Source: Candidatus Omnitrophota bacterium
GTDB taxonomy: Bacteria > Omnitrophota > Omnitrophia > Omnitrophales > Aquincolibacteriaceae
Reading direction: 5' to 3'
Length of the DNA stretch: 11,725 bases
NCBI GenBank assembly: GCA_023246995.1
Contig: JAHFHI010000010.1
Coordinates: forward strand, 1-11,725
A program made the position numbers and the translations under genes. Below, one piece after another: positions 1 through 6,950 of this stretch. Position 1 is the first letter of the stretch. Each line of letters starts with the position of its first letter. A model generated the notes under the pieces. The model saw nothing but the letters and a program-made list of their open reading frames with translations, was not told the DNA's origin and searched no databases.

Positions 1-1920
1 AGACTGATAGAGGTGATCGAGCGTGAAAAAATCGATATCGTTCACGCCCGCAGCCGTGTCCCGGCCTGGCTTGCCTGGTTTGCAGCTCTGGCGACCCGGC
101 GGCCTTTTGTGACGACCTGTCACGGCTATTATTCCGCGCATCCCTTGAGCTGGATCATGGGATGGGGGAAGCGGGTCATCGTGATTTCGCGCGTGATCGG
201 CCGGCACATGATCGATGACTTTAAAGTCCCGCCCGATAAAATCCGCCTCGTTCACCGCGGTGTGGATCTTTCGGAGTTCTCCGAAAGCCCGGCTGAAGAG
301 AAGCCGGCTTTCCGGGAGCGGAGTTTCCGGATTATCAATGTCGGGCGTTTTTCTCCCATCAAAGGCCAGGTTGAATTTTTAAAGGCTGTGCACTTGGTCC
401 ATCGAAAGCATCCGGATCTGGAGGTCTGGCTCGTCGGTTCGGAGCAAAAAGGGAGGACCCGGTACACCGAGACGATCCGCCAGACGATTCAGCAGCTTCA
501 CCTGGGCGGGTGCGTAAAGATTTTGGGCACGCGCCGCGATATCCCGGGACTTTTAAAAGAAGCCGATCTCCTGGTTCTCCCGACGCTTGTCCCCGAGGCT
601 TTCGGCCGGGTCGTGATCGAAGCCGGGGCTGTCGGAACCCCGGTCCTTGCGACCGGGCTCGGAGGAGTCCTTGACATTATTGAGCACGGCCGCGACGGAC
701 TTCTGGTGTCTCCGGGGGACATTCAGGGCATGGCGCAGGCGATCGAAGAAATCATGAAGGACCCGGCCCGGGGCCGGGCTTTGGCCGCGAATCTGAAGGC
801 CCGCGTTCAGGAAGAATTTAACCTCGAAAAAATGGCGGAAGCCACGTGCCGGGTTTACCAGGAGATTATTTCCGAAAAACGCATCCTCTTGATCAAGCTC
901 GGCTCCATGGGAGATTTAATTCTGGCGGTCCCGAGTTTCCGCATGATTCGCAGGCGGTTTCCCGACGCGCATCTGGCCCTTCTGATCGACCGCCGCCTCG
1001 GGCAGATCCTTTCGGGCATTCCCTATGTCAATGAAATCATCCCCGTGGATCGTCGTAAGTTTTCGAGGCCCGGCTATCTCCTGCGTATCGCCAAACGCCT
1101 GCGGCGGGAGGATTTCGATCTCTCTGTGGATTTTCAAAACTCCAAGTGGACCCATCTTTTGAGTTTTCTTGGCGGCGCGCGGGAGCGCTACGGCTTCAGC
1201 CGGGGGATGTTCGGATTTCTCTTAAACAGGCCGGACCGCAGTTTTTCGGTTTCCGATTCGCCGGTCCGCCATCAGCACCGCATCCTTTCCAAGTTGGGAG
1301 TCCGGGAATTTGACGAAGACCTTGAACTTTGGGCGGACCCTTCGGCGGAGCGCAGCATGGAAGAGAAACTGTTACCCCATCTGAAAGAAGGGGAGAAACT
1401 CATCGGGTTTGTGGTCGGGTCAAGCCCGAACTGGCCGACGAAGCGTTGGCCGGCCGCCTATTTTCAGGAACTTGCGGCGCGGCTTGTTACAGAGGCCGGC
1501 TGTCATGTGATTTTGATCGGGTCTTCCGAGGATGCCGCGGCCGGGGCGGTATGGCAGCACTCCGAGGGAGTGCTCAACTTGATCGGCAAAACATCCCTCG
1601 CCGAACTGGTGCCGCTTATCCGAAAACTGGATGTGCTCGTCACCGGCGACACCGCGCCGCTTCATGTTGCGGCCGCCGTGCAGACAAAAATCGTGGCGCT
1701 TTTCGGACCGACCGATCCCAAGCGGCACATGCCGCCGGCGCAGGGCGCGCGCGTGCTTGCGAGCCGGCTTCCGTGTCAGCCCTGCTACAGCGGCGTCTGC
1801 CGCAATCCCGACAATTTGGCGTGCTTAAAGCAGATTTCGGTTACCGAGGTGCGGGACGCCGTTTTAAGGCAGCTTTCCCAAATTCAGAAAGTCCCTCACG
1901 AGCTGGGCGCCCGTTCGTAA
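1..1920 (+). CDS. GT4-GT9 fusion glycosyltransferase, 5' end cut by window
   Basis: This reading frame is open to the left edge, so the true start lies upstream and the GTG at base 13 is internal. Counting from base 1 (639 residues), residues 1 to about 290 are a GT4 (GT-B fold) glycosyltransferase lacking part of its N-terminal acceptor domain. Its nucleotide-sugar domain shows a VGRFSPIKG strand-loop and the EX7E motif (Glu199, Glu207). From about residue 293 a complete GT9 heptosyltransferase-like protein begins: LGSMGD with Asp305, TKRWP with Lys481, GDTAPLH with Asp550 and His555, then FGPTDP and a C-terminal Cys592/595/600/608 cluster. GT9 enzymes such as WaaC and WaaF transfer heptose from ADP-heptose to the LPS inner core at the cytoplasmic face. 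The GT4 half probably adds another core sugar; donor and acceptor are unknown. Four bases separate it from the next GT9 gene. No frameshift is visible. Family calls are firm, exact substrates are not. Confidence 0.9.
   Translation, partial: RLIEVIEREKIDIVHARSRVPAWLAWFAALATRRPFVTTCHGYYSAHPLSWIMGWGKRVIVISRVIGRHMIDDFKVPPDKIRLVHRGVDLSEFSESPAEEKPAFRERSFRIINVGRFSPIKGQVEFLKAVHLVHRKHPDLEVWLVGSEQKGRTRYTETIRQTIQQLHLGGCVKILGTRRDIPGLLKEADLLVLPTLVPEAFGRVVIEAGAVGTPVLATGLGGVLDIIEHGRDGLLVSPGDIQGMAQAIEEIMKDPARGRALAANLKARVQEEFNLEKMAEATCRVYQEIISEKRILLIKLGSMGDLILAVPSFRMIRRRFPDAHLALLIDRRLGQILSGIPYVNEIIPVDRRKFSRPGYLLRIAKRLRREDFDLSVDFQNSKWTHLLSFLGGARERYGFSRGMFGFLLNRPDRSFSVSDSPVRHQHRILSKLGVREFDEDLELWADPSAERSMEEKLLPHLKEGEKLIGFVVGSSPNWPTKRWPAAYFQELAARLVTEAGCHVILIGSSEDAAAGAVWQHSEGVLNLIGKTSLAELVPLIRKLDVLVTGDTAPLHVAAAVQTKIVALFGPTDPKRHMPPAQGARVLASRLPCQPCYSGVCRNPDNLACLKQISVTEVRDAVLRQLSQIQKVPHELGARS
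860..864 (+). promoter_or_regulatory. Shine-Dalgarno-like AGGAG at the GT4-GT9 joint
   Basis: An AGGAG lies in frame exactly where the GT4 half ends and the GT9 half begins. No ATG, GTG or TTG follows at a usable distance; the next in-frame candidates fall inside the LGSMGD motif. It may be a relic of two formerly separate genes, or could serve a rare ATT start at 868. It could also be coincidence. Confidence 0.25.
1556..1574 (+). other. 8-bp perfect hairpin inside the fusion gene
   Basis: The arms AGCACTCC (1556-1563) and GGAGTGCT (1567-1574) are perfectly complementary around a GAG triloop. It lies inside the GT9 half of the fusion gene, away from any gene boundary, and has no T-run. It shows that strong stems also occur inside coding sequence here, which tempers the reading of the junction hairpins. 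Confidence 0.5.
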
Positions 1921-1924
1921 TCCC

Positions 1925-2968
1925 ATGAGAATTCTTGTCGTGACCAAAAACTGGCTCGGGGACATCCTTTTTCAGATCCCCGCCCTTGAGGCTCTTCGCG
2001 AAAACTTTCCTGGCAGCGAAATTTTTTGCGCGGCGCCCGAGCGTTGCCGCCAAATCCTTGAGGCCCATCCGGCCGTTACCGGGGTTCTGACTTTTGATGA
2101 AAAGAAAGAACACCGTTTTTTCCCTTCGCGGATTTTTTTCGGACTCGCTTTGCGCGCCCGCAAATGGGATCAAGCCTATCTTTTTCACCGCTCCCGGACC
2201 CGGGCTTTTTTAACCTGGCTCGCCGGAGCCCGGGAACGCATCGGTTACGCTTCAGGGCGGAAATGGTTTTTGACCCGGGCGGTCGAGGAACCTTCCCGGC
2301 CCCTGCATCAAGTGGATTATTTTCTCGAGCTCTTGACCCATGCCGGGCTGAAGACGGCGCAAGGCAGCTGTTACCGGTTTTATTTTTCAAAGGCCGATCG
2401 GGCCGCGGCCCGGAAGCTGATCGAAACAAACGGGCTTGAAGCCTTTGCGTGTTTTCACCTCGGCGCCAACTGGGAACCCAAGCGCTGGCCGACGGCGCAT
2501 TTTGCCGAGCTGGCGGACAGGATCAGCGAGCGAAGCGGCCTAACCGTCGTCCTGACCGGCGCCGCTCGCGACCGGGTGCTTGGCCAGGAGGTTTTGGAGC
2601 GTGTTCGCCGCGCGCGGGTAGTTTCGCTGATCGGCAGGACAAGCCTGGGCGAGCTCGGGGCCCTTTATCAGCAGGCACGTTTTGTGGTTTCGGGTGATTC
2701 CGGACCGATGCACATTGCCTCCGGCGCCGGAGCGCCTGTCGTCGCGCTTTTTGGCCCCACGGATCCGGGGCTTACCGGGCCTCGTGGAACCGGCCGGACG
2801 ATTGTCTTAAGTCATGTTCCGGCCGGATTTAAAATTCCGTGGTACGGAGAAACTGCTCCCAAGGATTGGCTTGCCGGGATTACCCCGGCGCAAGTTTCAG
2901 CGGCGCTTGAAGAACAGGACTGGTTTGGTAAAGAACCGGCCGCCAGTCCCGTGGCGGGTTTGCGATGA
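1925..2968 (+). CDS. GT9 heptosyltransferase, WaaF-like
   Basis: A 347-residue, full-length GT9 glycosyltransferase, probably cytoplasmic or peripheral at the inner membrane, that would transfer heptose or a similar sugar onto the LPS core. Visible family marks are NWLGD near the N-terminus (Asp13, expected catalytic region), HLGANWEPKRWP (178-189, with Lys186), SGDSGPMH (256-263, with Asp258 and His263) and ALFGPTDPG. Of the five GT9 domains here it looks closest to ADP-heptose:LPS heptosyltransferase II (WaaF), but motifs alone do not settle the acceptor. It is the only one of the five lacking the C-terminal four-cysteine cluster; that region reads GFKIPWYGE instead. ATG 1925 is chosen because it sits directly before the conserved RILVV strand. 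There is no clear Shine-Dalgarno, so it is probably translated by coupling to the fusion gene, which ends 4 bases earlier. It overlaps the next gene by ATGA. Confidence 0.92.
   Translation: MRILVVTKNWLGDILFQIPALEALRENFPGSEIFCAAPERCRQILEAHPAVTGVLTFDEKKEHRFFPSRIFFGLALRARKWDQAYLFHRSRTRAFLTWLAGARERIGYASGRKWFLTRAVEEPSRPLHQVDYFLELLTHAGLKTAQGSCYRFYFSKADRAAARKLIETNGLEAFACFHLGANWEPKRWPTAHFAELADRISERSGLTVVLTGAARDRVLGQEVLERVRRARVVSLIGRTSLGELGALYQQARFVVSGDSGPMHIASGAGAPVVALFGPTDPGLTGPRGTGRTIVLSHVPAGFKIPWYGETAPKDWLAGITPAQVSAALEEQDWFGKEPAASPVAGLR
2940..2957 (+). other. Junction hairpin before the third GT9
   Basis: CCGCCA (2940-2945) and TGGCGG (2952-2957) form a 6-bp GC-rich stem with a 6-base loop. It ends 7 bases before the ATG at 2965 and so covers the region where a ribosome binding site would be. 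It may modulate translational coupling; a stem this size can arise by chance in GC-rich DNA. Confidence 0.35.
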
Positions 2969-3951
2969 AATCGCCGCGGCGTATTCTGGTCATCACGTTG
3001 AGTAATGTCGGGGACGTCATCATGACGACGCCTGTGCTAAGCGCGCTTCATCAAATGTTTCCGGAAGCTTCGCTTACCGTCGTGGCGGGCCCGAAGGGGG
3101 CCGAGGTCCTGCGCTCAAGCAGCATCATCGGCCGCCTTCTCGTTTATGACAAACAGGCGCCGCTTAAGCAAAAAGCGGAATTTCTAAAAGAATTGGCCCG
3201 GGATTCCTATGATGCGGCCGTGGATCTTCGAAACACGGCGATTCCGTTTTTTCTCGGAATCCCCAAAAGAAGCTCCCCGCTGCGCCGCTTTAAGAGCCTG
3301 AACATGCGAAGCCGGCATCTGGAAGTTCTCGCCGGCATGGGCTGGAAGATCCCCGAGACGATTCCCTGCTTTGATTTTTTTGACTCCGCCGGACAGGCGT
3401 CGGTTCTTGGAATCTTGAGGGATCTTAATATCCGGGCGTCCTCGGGCTGGATTTTGCTGGCGCCCGCGGCGGCAAGCGAGCTTAAGACTTGGCGTTTTTC
3501 GGGGTTCAAGGAGCTTTTATTAAAATTGCTCGCCGCTTTTCCTCATCCGATATTTCTGGTCGGCGATGAGCGCGAACGCGCGATTCTGGAACCTCTTGTA
3601 AATCTGGATGCCTCCCGCATCTTCAACCTGGCCGGACGCACCACACTCCCCGAGCTCGCGGCTTTAACTTCGCGCGCGTCTCTTGTGGTGGCCAATGACA
3701 GCGCTCTGGCCCATCTTGGTTTTGAGCTGGGCGTGCCGGTCGTCGCGATTTTCGGCCCCACGCATCCCGGAAAATTCGCTCATGAGGGGCCGGCATTCCG
3801 GATGGTGCGGCGTCCTCTTTTTTGCTCTCCCTGCCAGTCGCCCGTGTGCCTTCTTGGGGCCAGAAAGTGCCTTGATGATCTCGCCCCCGAAACCGTCTGG
3901 CAAGCCTGCCGGGAAGTTTTGCATGAAAGATTCGAAACCCGCGTCTCCTGA
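2965..3951 (+). CDS. GT9 family glycosyltransferase (divergent)
   Basis: A 328-residue GT9 glycosyltransferase, presumably acting on the LPS core at the cytoplasmic face. SNVGD gives Asp17 near the N-terminus. The usual PGA...KRWP segment is altered to APAAASELKTW (166-176), keeping Lys174, and the usual DSGPxH is DSALAH (Asp245, His250), followed by IFGPTHPG. So the acid, base and lysine positions remain while neighbours have drifted. The C-terminus carries Cys287, Cys290, Cys295 and Cys302. Start ATG 2965 overlaps the stop of the previous gene (ATGA), and the conserved RILVITLSNVGD follows at once. It overlaps the next gene by 29 bases. It may use a different acceptor or donor from its neighbours; this is inference from the altered motifs. 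Confidence 0.9.
   Translation: MKSPRRILVITLSNVGDVIMTTPVLSALHQMFPEASLTVVAGPKGAEVLRSSSIIGRLLVYDKQAPLKQKAEFLKELARDSYDAAVDLRNTAIPFFLGIPKRSSPLRRFKSLNMRSRHLEVLAGMGWKIPETIPCFDFFDSAGQASVLGILRDLNIRASSGWILLAPAAASELKTWRFSGFKELLLKLLAAFPHPIFLVGDERERAILEPLVNLDASRIFNLAGRTTLPELAALTSRASLVVANDSALAHLGFELGVPVVAIFGPTHPGKFAHEGPAFRMVRRPLFCSPCQSPVCLLGARKCLDDLAPETVWQACREVLHERFETRVS
3896..3913 (+). other. Weak junction hairpin before the fourth GT9
   Basis: GGCA (3899-3902) and TGCC (3907-3910) pair around a 4-base loop and extend outward by one C-G pair and two G-U pairs. The 3' arm runs into the GGGAAG Shine-Dalgarno-like sequence (3911-3916) of the gene starting at 3923, so it could partly mask it. This is the weakest of the junction stems. 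Confidence 0.25.
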
Positions 3952-5062
3952 TTTTTTACGTCCGAAAAGGATCCTGGTCACGCGGGCCGACCGCATCGGG
4001 GATCTCGTGCTTTCAACCCCCGTTTTTCAGGAACTGCGCCGGCACTTTCCGCGGGCCTTTTTGGCCTGCCTCACGTTGCTCCAAAACCAGGATATCGTCC
4101 GGGGCAATCTTTTTTTAGATGAGGTGATTTTTTATGATAAAAAAGGGAGCGAGCACGGATGGTTCGGCAATTTGAAGTTTGCCTCGAGGCTTGCCGCGAA
4201 ACATTTTGACGCGGTCATCCACCTGCATGCCACCAACCGCATGCATCTGGCCGCCTGGCTTGCAGGGATTCCGGTCCGTATCGGGTGGAAACGCAAATGC
4301 GCCTGGGCGCTCACGCACGCCTATCCGGATCTAAAAAAAGAGGGGAAGAAACACGAGGCGTTTTACAATTTTGATTTGCTGGCGCCTCTTGGTCTCAAGG
4401 CTCCCGAGAAAATTCAAACCCACTTTCCGCTAGCCCCCCGGGCCGCGTCGTCTCTTGAGGCGCTTGTGAAATTTTTACGGATTCCCCCGGATAGGCCCTG
4501 GGTGGTGTTGAGCCCGGGTGCGAGCTGCCCTTCCAAACGCTGGCCTGCCGAAAGGTTTGGCCGCCTCGGCGAAAAGATTGCGAAACAGTATCGCGCGGCC
4601 TTGCTCGTTGTCGGCGCCCGGGAAGACCGGGAGACGGCCGCAAGGCTTGCCGGGCAGGTTTCCGGGCCCCTCTGGGATTTAACCGGCCGTTTGAGTCTGG
4701 GGATGCTCGGGGTTCTCCTCAAGCGTTCGGCCATGCTCATTTCAAATGATTCCGGGCCCGTGCATATCGCCGCGGCAGTTGGGACGCCCGTGGTTTCCAT
4801 TTTCGGGCGTACGGATCCCGGGCTTTCCCCGGTTCGATGGAGACCGCTTGGCGAGTTTTCGCGGGTCGTGCATAAAGACCCCGGATGCAGTCCGTGCTTG
4901 GCGCATCGCTGCCAGATTCATTTTTTGTGTCTTGATGCGGTTCTCGTGGAAGACGTGTGGAAAGAGGTCTGCTTTTTTGAGGATCGCCTAAGGGAGCCGC
5001 TGGGTGGGAGCCTTCCCGCAACGGAAGGAACTTTAAAGCAGGGGAAAGGGGGAATTTCATGA
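3923..5062 (+). CDS. GT9 heptosyltransferase family protein
   Basis: A 379-residue GT9 glycosyltransferase with the most canonical motifs of the set: RADRIGD (Asp27), SPGASCPSKRWP (197-208, Lys205), SNDSGPVHIAAA (Asp276, His281), IFGRTDPG, and Cys322/325/330/336 near the C-terminus. The predicted role is transfer of heptose or another sugar to the growing LPS core in the cytoplasm. The same frame stays open upstream to an ATG at 3683, but ATG 3923 is chosen: it lies shortly before the first conserved strand, has GGGAAG 6 bases upstream, and gives a 29-base overlap with the preceding gene instead of 269. The tail after about residue 355 is Gly/Ser/Thr-rich and not part of the family core. It ends in an ATGA overlap with the next gene. 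Confidence 0.9.
   Translation: MKDSKPASPDFLRPKRILVTRADRIGDLVLSTPVFQELRRHFPRAFLACLTLLQNQDIVRGNLFLDEVIFYDKKGSEHGWFGNLKFASRLAAKHFDAVIHLHATNRMHLAAWLAGIPVRIGWKRKCAWALTHAYPDLKKEGKKHEAFYNFDLLAPLGLKAPEKIQTHFPLAPRAASSLEALVKFLRIPPDRPWVVLSPGASCPSKRWPAERFGRLGEKIAKQYRAALLVVGAREDRETAARLAGQVSGPLWDLTGRLSLGMLGVLLKRSAMLISNDSGPVHIAAAVGTPVVSIFGRTDPGLSPVRWRPLGEFSRVVHKDPGCSPCLAHRCQIHFLCLDAVLVEDVWKEVCFFEDRLREPLGGSLPATEGTLKQGKGGIS
5011..5028 (+). other. Junction hairpin before the fifth GT9
   Basis: CCTTCC (5011-5016) and GGAAGG (5023-5028) form a perfect 6-bp stem with a 6-base loop, 30 bases upstream of the ATG at 5059. It lies in the low-complexity 3' end of the preceding gene and is followed by the short palindrome CTTTAAAG, not by a T-run, so it is not a standard terminator. 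Confidence 0.35.
5048..5053 (+). promoter_or_regulatory. Ribosome binding site for the GT9 at 5059
   Basis: AAAGGGGGA ends 5 bases before ATG 5059. This is one of the few strong Shine-Dalgarno sequences in the first operon, and it confirms the ATG start that overlaps the upstream stop codon. Confidence 0.7.
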
Positions 5063-6174
5063 AAAGCCTTCGCCGTGTTTTGATCGTTCACCCCTATGGC
5101 ATCGGGGATCTTCTTTTTGTGACTCCGGTTTTGAGGGCGCTCCGGCTGATTCCCACGGTCGAGAAAGTGGACATGCTTCTGGGCTCACGTACCGCGGCCG
5201 TGGTGCAGGGTAATCCTCATGTGGACGGGATCCGCATTCTCGACAAGGATCTCTATCACCGGCAGAATATTTTAAAAAACCTTCAGGATGCCCTGCGCTT
5301 GGGCCGCGAGCTTGCACGGGAGCGCTATGAGCTCCTCCTGGATTATTCGCTGCGCGGGGAATTCGGATTTTTTGGAGGGGTTTTTCTGCGGATTCCGGTT
5401 CGTGCCGGGTTTGACTACAAGGGGCGCGGATTTTTTCATACCCATCGCCTGCGGCTCGACGATGGTTTTAAGGACCGGCATGTGGCGGATTTTTTCTGCG
5501 ATTTGGCCGAACGGGCAGGCGTCAAAGTCGAAAATCGATTTCTTGAATATTATTCGGGCCCCGAGGATCGCGCCGCGGCGCAGGAAATTATCGAGACCCA
5601 TTTGCCTAAATCAGGCGGGCCTTTTCTGGTGGCGAGCGCCGGCGGCGGAGAGTCCTGGGGACGCGACGCGCATTTCAAACGCTGGCCGGTCCCTTATTTT
5701 GCCGAACTGATCGAGAAACTCTCAAAACGCCTCGGGGCGGCCGCGATTTTTCTTGTCGGGAGCCCCGGTGAAAGCGCGCTTCATGAAGAGCTGAAGTCGC
5801 TGTTAAAATCTCTTTGCGTGAACCTGACAGGGCGTATTTCGCTCAATGTCTCCGCGGCGCTTTTGGAGCGCGCGGATCTTTTTGTCGGCAACGACGGAGG
5901 CCTCATGCATCTGGCGCACAGCTTGCAAACGCCCGCGATTGCTTTCTTTGGCCCCGTGGATCCCGGGGTTTATGGGCCCTATCCGCCGAGCCCGCGGGCG
6001 ATCAGCCTTTATAAACGGGATCTTGATTGCCGCCCCTGCTACCGGAAGTTTCGCTATAACAGCGCTTGTATCGGCCGCGAGTGCCTTCAGGATTTGAAAC
6101 CCGAAGAGGCTTGGGAAATGCTCGAAGAACGGAATTTTTTAAACGCGTTTGAAACCGGACGGCTGCGGGCATGA
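5059..6174 (+). CDS. GT9 family glycosyltransferase (divergent, fifth domain)
   Basis: A 371-residue GT9 glycosyltransferase, the last of the array. Family marks are HPYGIGD (Asp17), HFKRWP (205-210, Lys208), GNDGGLMHLA (Asp279, His284) and FFGPVDPG. The substitution of DGGLMH for the usual DSGPxH and the extra glycine-rich SAGGGESWGRD segment (193-203) set it apart from its neighbours, so its sugar or acceptor may differ. The C-terminal cysteines are Cys324, Cys327, Cys337 and Cys342, with wider spacing than in the other members. ATG 5059 is supported by a strong Shine-Dalgarno, and VLIVHPYGIGD follows directly. It overlaps the preceding gene and the DUF3108 gene by ATGA, implying translational coupling with both. 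The specific reaction is not known. Confidence 0.88.
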   Translation: MKSLRRVLIVHPYGIGDLLFVTPVLRALRLIPTVEKVDMLLGSRTAAVVQGNPHVDGIRILDKDLYHRQNILKNLQDALRLGRELARERYELLLDYSLRGEFGFFGGVFLRIPVRAGFDYKGRGFFHTHRLRLDDGFKDRHVADFFCDLAERAGVKVENRFLEYYSGPEDRAAAQEIIETHLPKSGGPFLVASAGGGESWGRDAHFKRWPVPYFAELIEKLSKRLGAAAIFLVGSPGESALHEELKSLLKSLCVNLTGRISLNVSAALLERADLFVGNDGGLMHLAHSLQTPAIAFFGPVDPGVYGPYPPSPRAISLYKRDLDCRPCYRKFRYNSACIGRECLQDLKPEEAWEMLEERNFLNAFETGRLRA

Positions 6175-6947
6175 AAGGCCAATTTTTATCTTTTTTTCTG
6201 CTTTCCGCGCTGCTACCCGCAGGAGTGGCCGGGGCGGAAGTCTTGGCCGTTTCCCCTGAAAGAAAACTATCCGTCGGGGAAAGGATCGTTTACGCCATCT
6301 CCTATTTGGGCATTCCGGTCGGCAAAGCCGAGGCCGAGGTCGAGGGGATTGTGCCGATCCAAGGCCGGCGGGCCTATCACGTTACGGTTCGGGTCCGTTC
6401 CTATCCGATGATCGACCTTGTCTATAAAGTGCGGGATGAGCATCATTCGTTTATCGACACCGAACATCTTTATTCCCTGCGGTACGAAAAAAATCTCCAG
6501 GAAGGCCGCCGGCAGGTGCGTCAGATTATGGTCTATGACCAAGGGAGCCATGAGGCGCGTAATTTACTGAATCCCGCCAGGGGCCCGGAGCCTATCGCCG
6601 CCGGGAGCCAGGATGAGGTTTCCTGCGGGTATTTTTTTAGGACCCTTGATCTCGAGGGAGCCGGTTCCCTATGGATTCCCGTGCACGCGGAAGGCAAGAA
6701 CTGGAAAATGGAAGTGAAGCTTCACCGCAGGCAGAAGATGGATGTGCCCGGGGTGGGCAAAATTCCGGCCGTCGAGATCGAACCGGTCATGGGGTTTCAG
6801 GGTATTTTTTTCCGCCGGGGCAAAGTCCGGGGATGGATCGGCCTTGACAAAAGGCGTATCCCCATCAAAATGAAGGTTAATATTCCGGTCTTAGGGTCCG
6901 TGAGTTCAAAACTCACGGACTACCGCCCGGGCCGCGTTCAGGAGTAA
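6171..6947 (+). CDS. DUF3108 domain protein, secreted
   Basis: A 258-residue protein with a typical Sec signal peptide: short basic start, hydrophobic stretch at about residues 5-20, and probable cleavage after the Ala-Gly-Ala at 20-22. The mature part resembles the DUF3108 family: an opening LSVGERIVYAISYLGIPVG segment (33-51), a middle KVRDEHHSFID (86-96), a QDEVSCGYFFRTLDLEG core (147-163) and a final beta-rich part with a GWIGLD element (221-226). Members are predicted periplasmic or outer-membrane-associated beta proteins; no biochemical function is established to my knowledge. Its place after five GT9 domains and before a polysaccharide deacetylase suggests a part in handling the surface glycan or LPS on the periplasmic side, which is inference. 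The start overlaps the upstream stop (ATGA). An 11-bp hairpin is embedded in its 3' end. Confidence 0.82.
   Translation: MKGQFLSFFLLSALLPAGVAGAEVLAVSPERKLSVGERIVYAISYLGIPVGKAEAEVEGIVPIQGRRAYHVTVRVRSYPMIDLVYKVRDEHHSFIDTEHLYSLRYEKNLQEGRRQVRQIMVYDQGSHEARNLLNPARGPEPIAAGSQDEVSCGYFFRTLDLEGAGSLWIPVHAEGKNWKMEVKLHRRQKMDVPGVGKIPAVEIEPVMGFQGIFFRRGKVRGWIGLDKRRIPIKMKVNIPVLGSVSSKLTDYRPGRVQE
6896..6920 (+). other. 11-bp perfect hairpin at the 3' end of the DUF3108 gene
   Basis: GTCCGTGAGTT (6896-6906) and AACTCACGGAC (6910-6920) are perfectly complementary around a CAA triloop. The outer bases G6895 and T6921 could add a wobble pair. It lies 25 bases before the stop codon and 30 bases before the deacetylase ATG. 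No T-run follows, so it is not an ordinary intrinsic terminator. It could protect the upstream mRNA from 3' exonucleases, set expression of the last gene, or be a processing site. Confidence 0.65.
6940..6944 (+). promoter_or_regulatory. Ribosome binding site for the deacetylase
   Basis: AGGAG ends 6 bases before ATG 6951 and overlaps the last codons of the DUF3108 gene. It is a strong, well-spaced site that fixes the start. Confidence 0.75.
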
Positions 6948-6950
6948 AAA

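Noticed and set aside
13..15. GTG at 13 as the start of the fusion gene
   Set aside because: The frame is open to the window edge, the residues before it continue the GT4 pattern, and much of the GT4 N-terminal domain would be missing.
1329..1928. A 199-codon open frame on the plus strand inside the fusion gene
   Set aside because: It overlaps the well-supported GT9 half in another frame and its translation is Arg/Gly-rich without family features, typical of a shadow frame.
3683..3922. An 80-codon longer N-terminus for the fourth GT9 gene starting at ATG 3683
   Set aside because: It would overlap the preceding GT9 by 269 bases, shows no GT9 sequence, and the ATG at 3923 has a Shine-Dalgarno-like GGGAAG and sits just before the first conserved strand.
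6141..6150. AAACGCGTTT palindrome at the end of the fifth GT9 gene
   Set aside because: A 10-base palindrome without a loop cannot form a stable hairpin, and one isolated copy in coding sequence gives no reason to call a binding site.
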